DNA of 6,401 bases from Thermomicrobiales bacterium (lineage in GTDB: Bacteria > Chloroflexota > Limnocylindria > Limnocylindrales > CSP1-4), in assembly GCA_004525275.1 (NCBI GenBank), contig SPCO01000089.1:1-6401 (forward strand). The letters run 5' to 3'. Below the pieces are notes generated by a model. It was not told the origin of the DNA. It saw nothing but the letters and a program-made list of their open reading frames with translations, and searched no databases. The position numbers were made by a program, and so were the translations under genes. Shown in pieces: positions 5,778 to 6,401 of the stretch (its first letter is position 1; each line of letters begins with the position of its first letter).

Positions 5778-6401
5778 TCAGGCGGTCTCGGGCGTGGTCT
5801 TGCGAGTCGAGGTGCGCTTTGGCTTTGCAGGGGCCATGCCCGTCGCGGTATCGACCACCTCCGTCCCGGAGTCGGCCGAGGCATCGGCGGCGACCTTGGG
5901 CTTGCGTGGTGCCCTCGGCTTGGGTGCGGCCTTGATGGCGGGCTTCGCCGCCGCTTCGGCGGACGCTGGGTCGGCATCCAGGGCTGCGGCAGCGGCCGTC
6001 TTTCGTGGGGCGCGCGGCTTGGCCGGGGCCTTGGTCGACGACGCCTTTGCGGCCGCTGGCTTGCGGGTCGCCCGCGACTTGGGGGCGGCTTTGGTCGGCT
6101 CATCGGGCGCGTCCGGCTGCTCAGTCGGTGCCGCGACAGGCTGCGTCGATCCGCGACTCGGGGCCGGTTTCTGGGCGACCTGCGCTCGAAGCATGGCCTC
6201 GAGTTCCGGAGGAACGTCGCTCCACGGCTCGTTCGGGTCGCGGGGCTGCCGCGCTGGGTCCTGTCGGGCGTTGCGGCTGGAGCCGCGGTCGTCCCGCGTC
6301 GGTGCGTTCGATGCCGTCCGAGCACTCACGTCGGGGTAGCGGTTGATCCCGCCGCCACCACCACCGCGGCCGTAGCGTTCTCGCTCCATTGCAGACTGGT
6401 A
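5778..6401 (-). CDS. Ala/Lys/Pro-rich low-complexity protein or C-terminal tail, probably partial at its 5' end
   Basis: From an in-frame ATG at 6389 this encodes 203 residues, but the frame stays open through the window edge (four more codons reading YQSA). No Shine-Dalgarno lies in the available 12 bases, so it is probably the disordered tail of a larger protein. Numbered from that ATG, it has a Gly run (residues 9-14) and an Arg/Asp/Pro-rich stretch. A short helix-like segment PWSDVPPELEAMLRAQ follows at 55-70. A basic tail then carries four diverged repeats around KPRAPRK (about 101-116, 120-135, 153-168 and 185-200) separated by Ala-rich linkers. Such histone-H1-like Lys/Ala/Pro repeats are common in nucleic-acid-binding tails of high-GC bacteria. 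It ends nine bases before holB on the same strand. In some bacteria a PSP1-domain gene (ricT/yaaT) neighbours holB, but nothing visible proves that identity. No function is assigned. Confidence 0.6.
   Translation of the reverse strand, partial: YQSAMERERYGRGGGGGGINRYPDVSARTASNAPTRDDRGSSRNARQDPARQPRDPNEPWSDVPPELEAMLRAQVAQKPAPSRGSTQPVAAPTEQPDAPDEPTKAAPKSRATRKPAAAKASSTKAPAKPRAPRKTAAAAALDADPASAEAAAKPAIKAAPKPRAPRKPKVAADASADSGTEVVDTATGMAPAKPKRTSTRKTTPETA

Noticed and set aside
5790..6089. Repeated GC-rich units that could suggest a DNA repeat array
   Set aside because: The units vary in sequence and spacing, keep the reading frame and encode a recurring basic peptide. They are coding low complexity, not a CRISPR or tandem DNA element.
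5498..6325. 275-residue open frame on the minus strand, Arg/Pro/Ser-rich
   Set aside because: It crosses the junction between the Ala/Lys-rich gene and holB in another frame, and overlaps the HolB Walker A and zinc-module coding region, so it is a shadow.

Overview
The window is a densely coded, high-GC bacterial chromosome segment. It holds two oppositely oriented gene blocks that converge at about 2035-2132. Several starts are GTG, intergenic gaps are short, and stop/start overlaps are of the GTGA type. I see no mobile element, rRNA, tRNA or CRISPR array. The protein set (separate CysD and CysN, a zinc-finger HolB, a stand-alone acylphosphatase, a FatA/FatB-like acyl-ACP thioesterase, and small Arg-rich/Lys-poor hypotheticals) would fit an uncultured high-GC Chloroflexota or actinobacterial-type genome. 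This assignment is an impression from sequence style and cannot be settled from the window.

Left block, + strand (1-2034): the 3' part of cysD, whose start lies before the window, is followed directly by a complete cysN. Together they encode the two subunits of ATP sulfurylase, which activates sulfate to adenosine 5'-phosphosulfate. CysN is not fused to an APS kinase, and no cysC or cysH is present here.

Junction (2035-2132): about 98 bases between convergent genes. It contains a perfect 6-bp hairpin that may help termination, but there is no U-tract.

Right block, - strand (read from 6401 down to 2133): a low-complexity Ala/Lys/Pro-rich protein or protein tail (open at the window edge), holB (DNA polymerase III delta'), an acylphosphatase, a short hypothetical protein, a strongly acidic 100-residue hypothetical protein, a protein with a PD-(D/E)XK-nuclease-like motif pattern, and a double-hotdog acyl-ACP thioesterase. 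Spacing suggests one transcript. The last three genes are joined by two successive 4-base GTGA stop/start overlaps, so they are probably translationally coupled.

Most of the window is housekeeping. The least explained part is the coupled trio at 2133-3855: an acidic small protein, then a nuclease-like protein, then a thioesterase. I do not recognise the first two as members of any named system.
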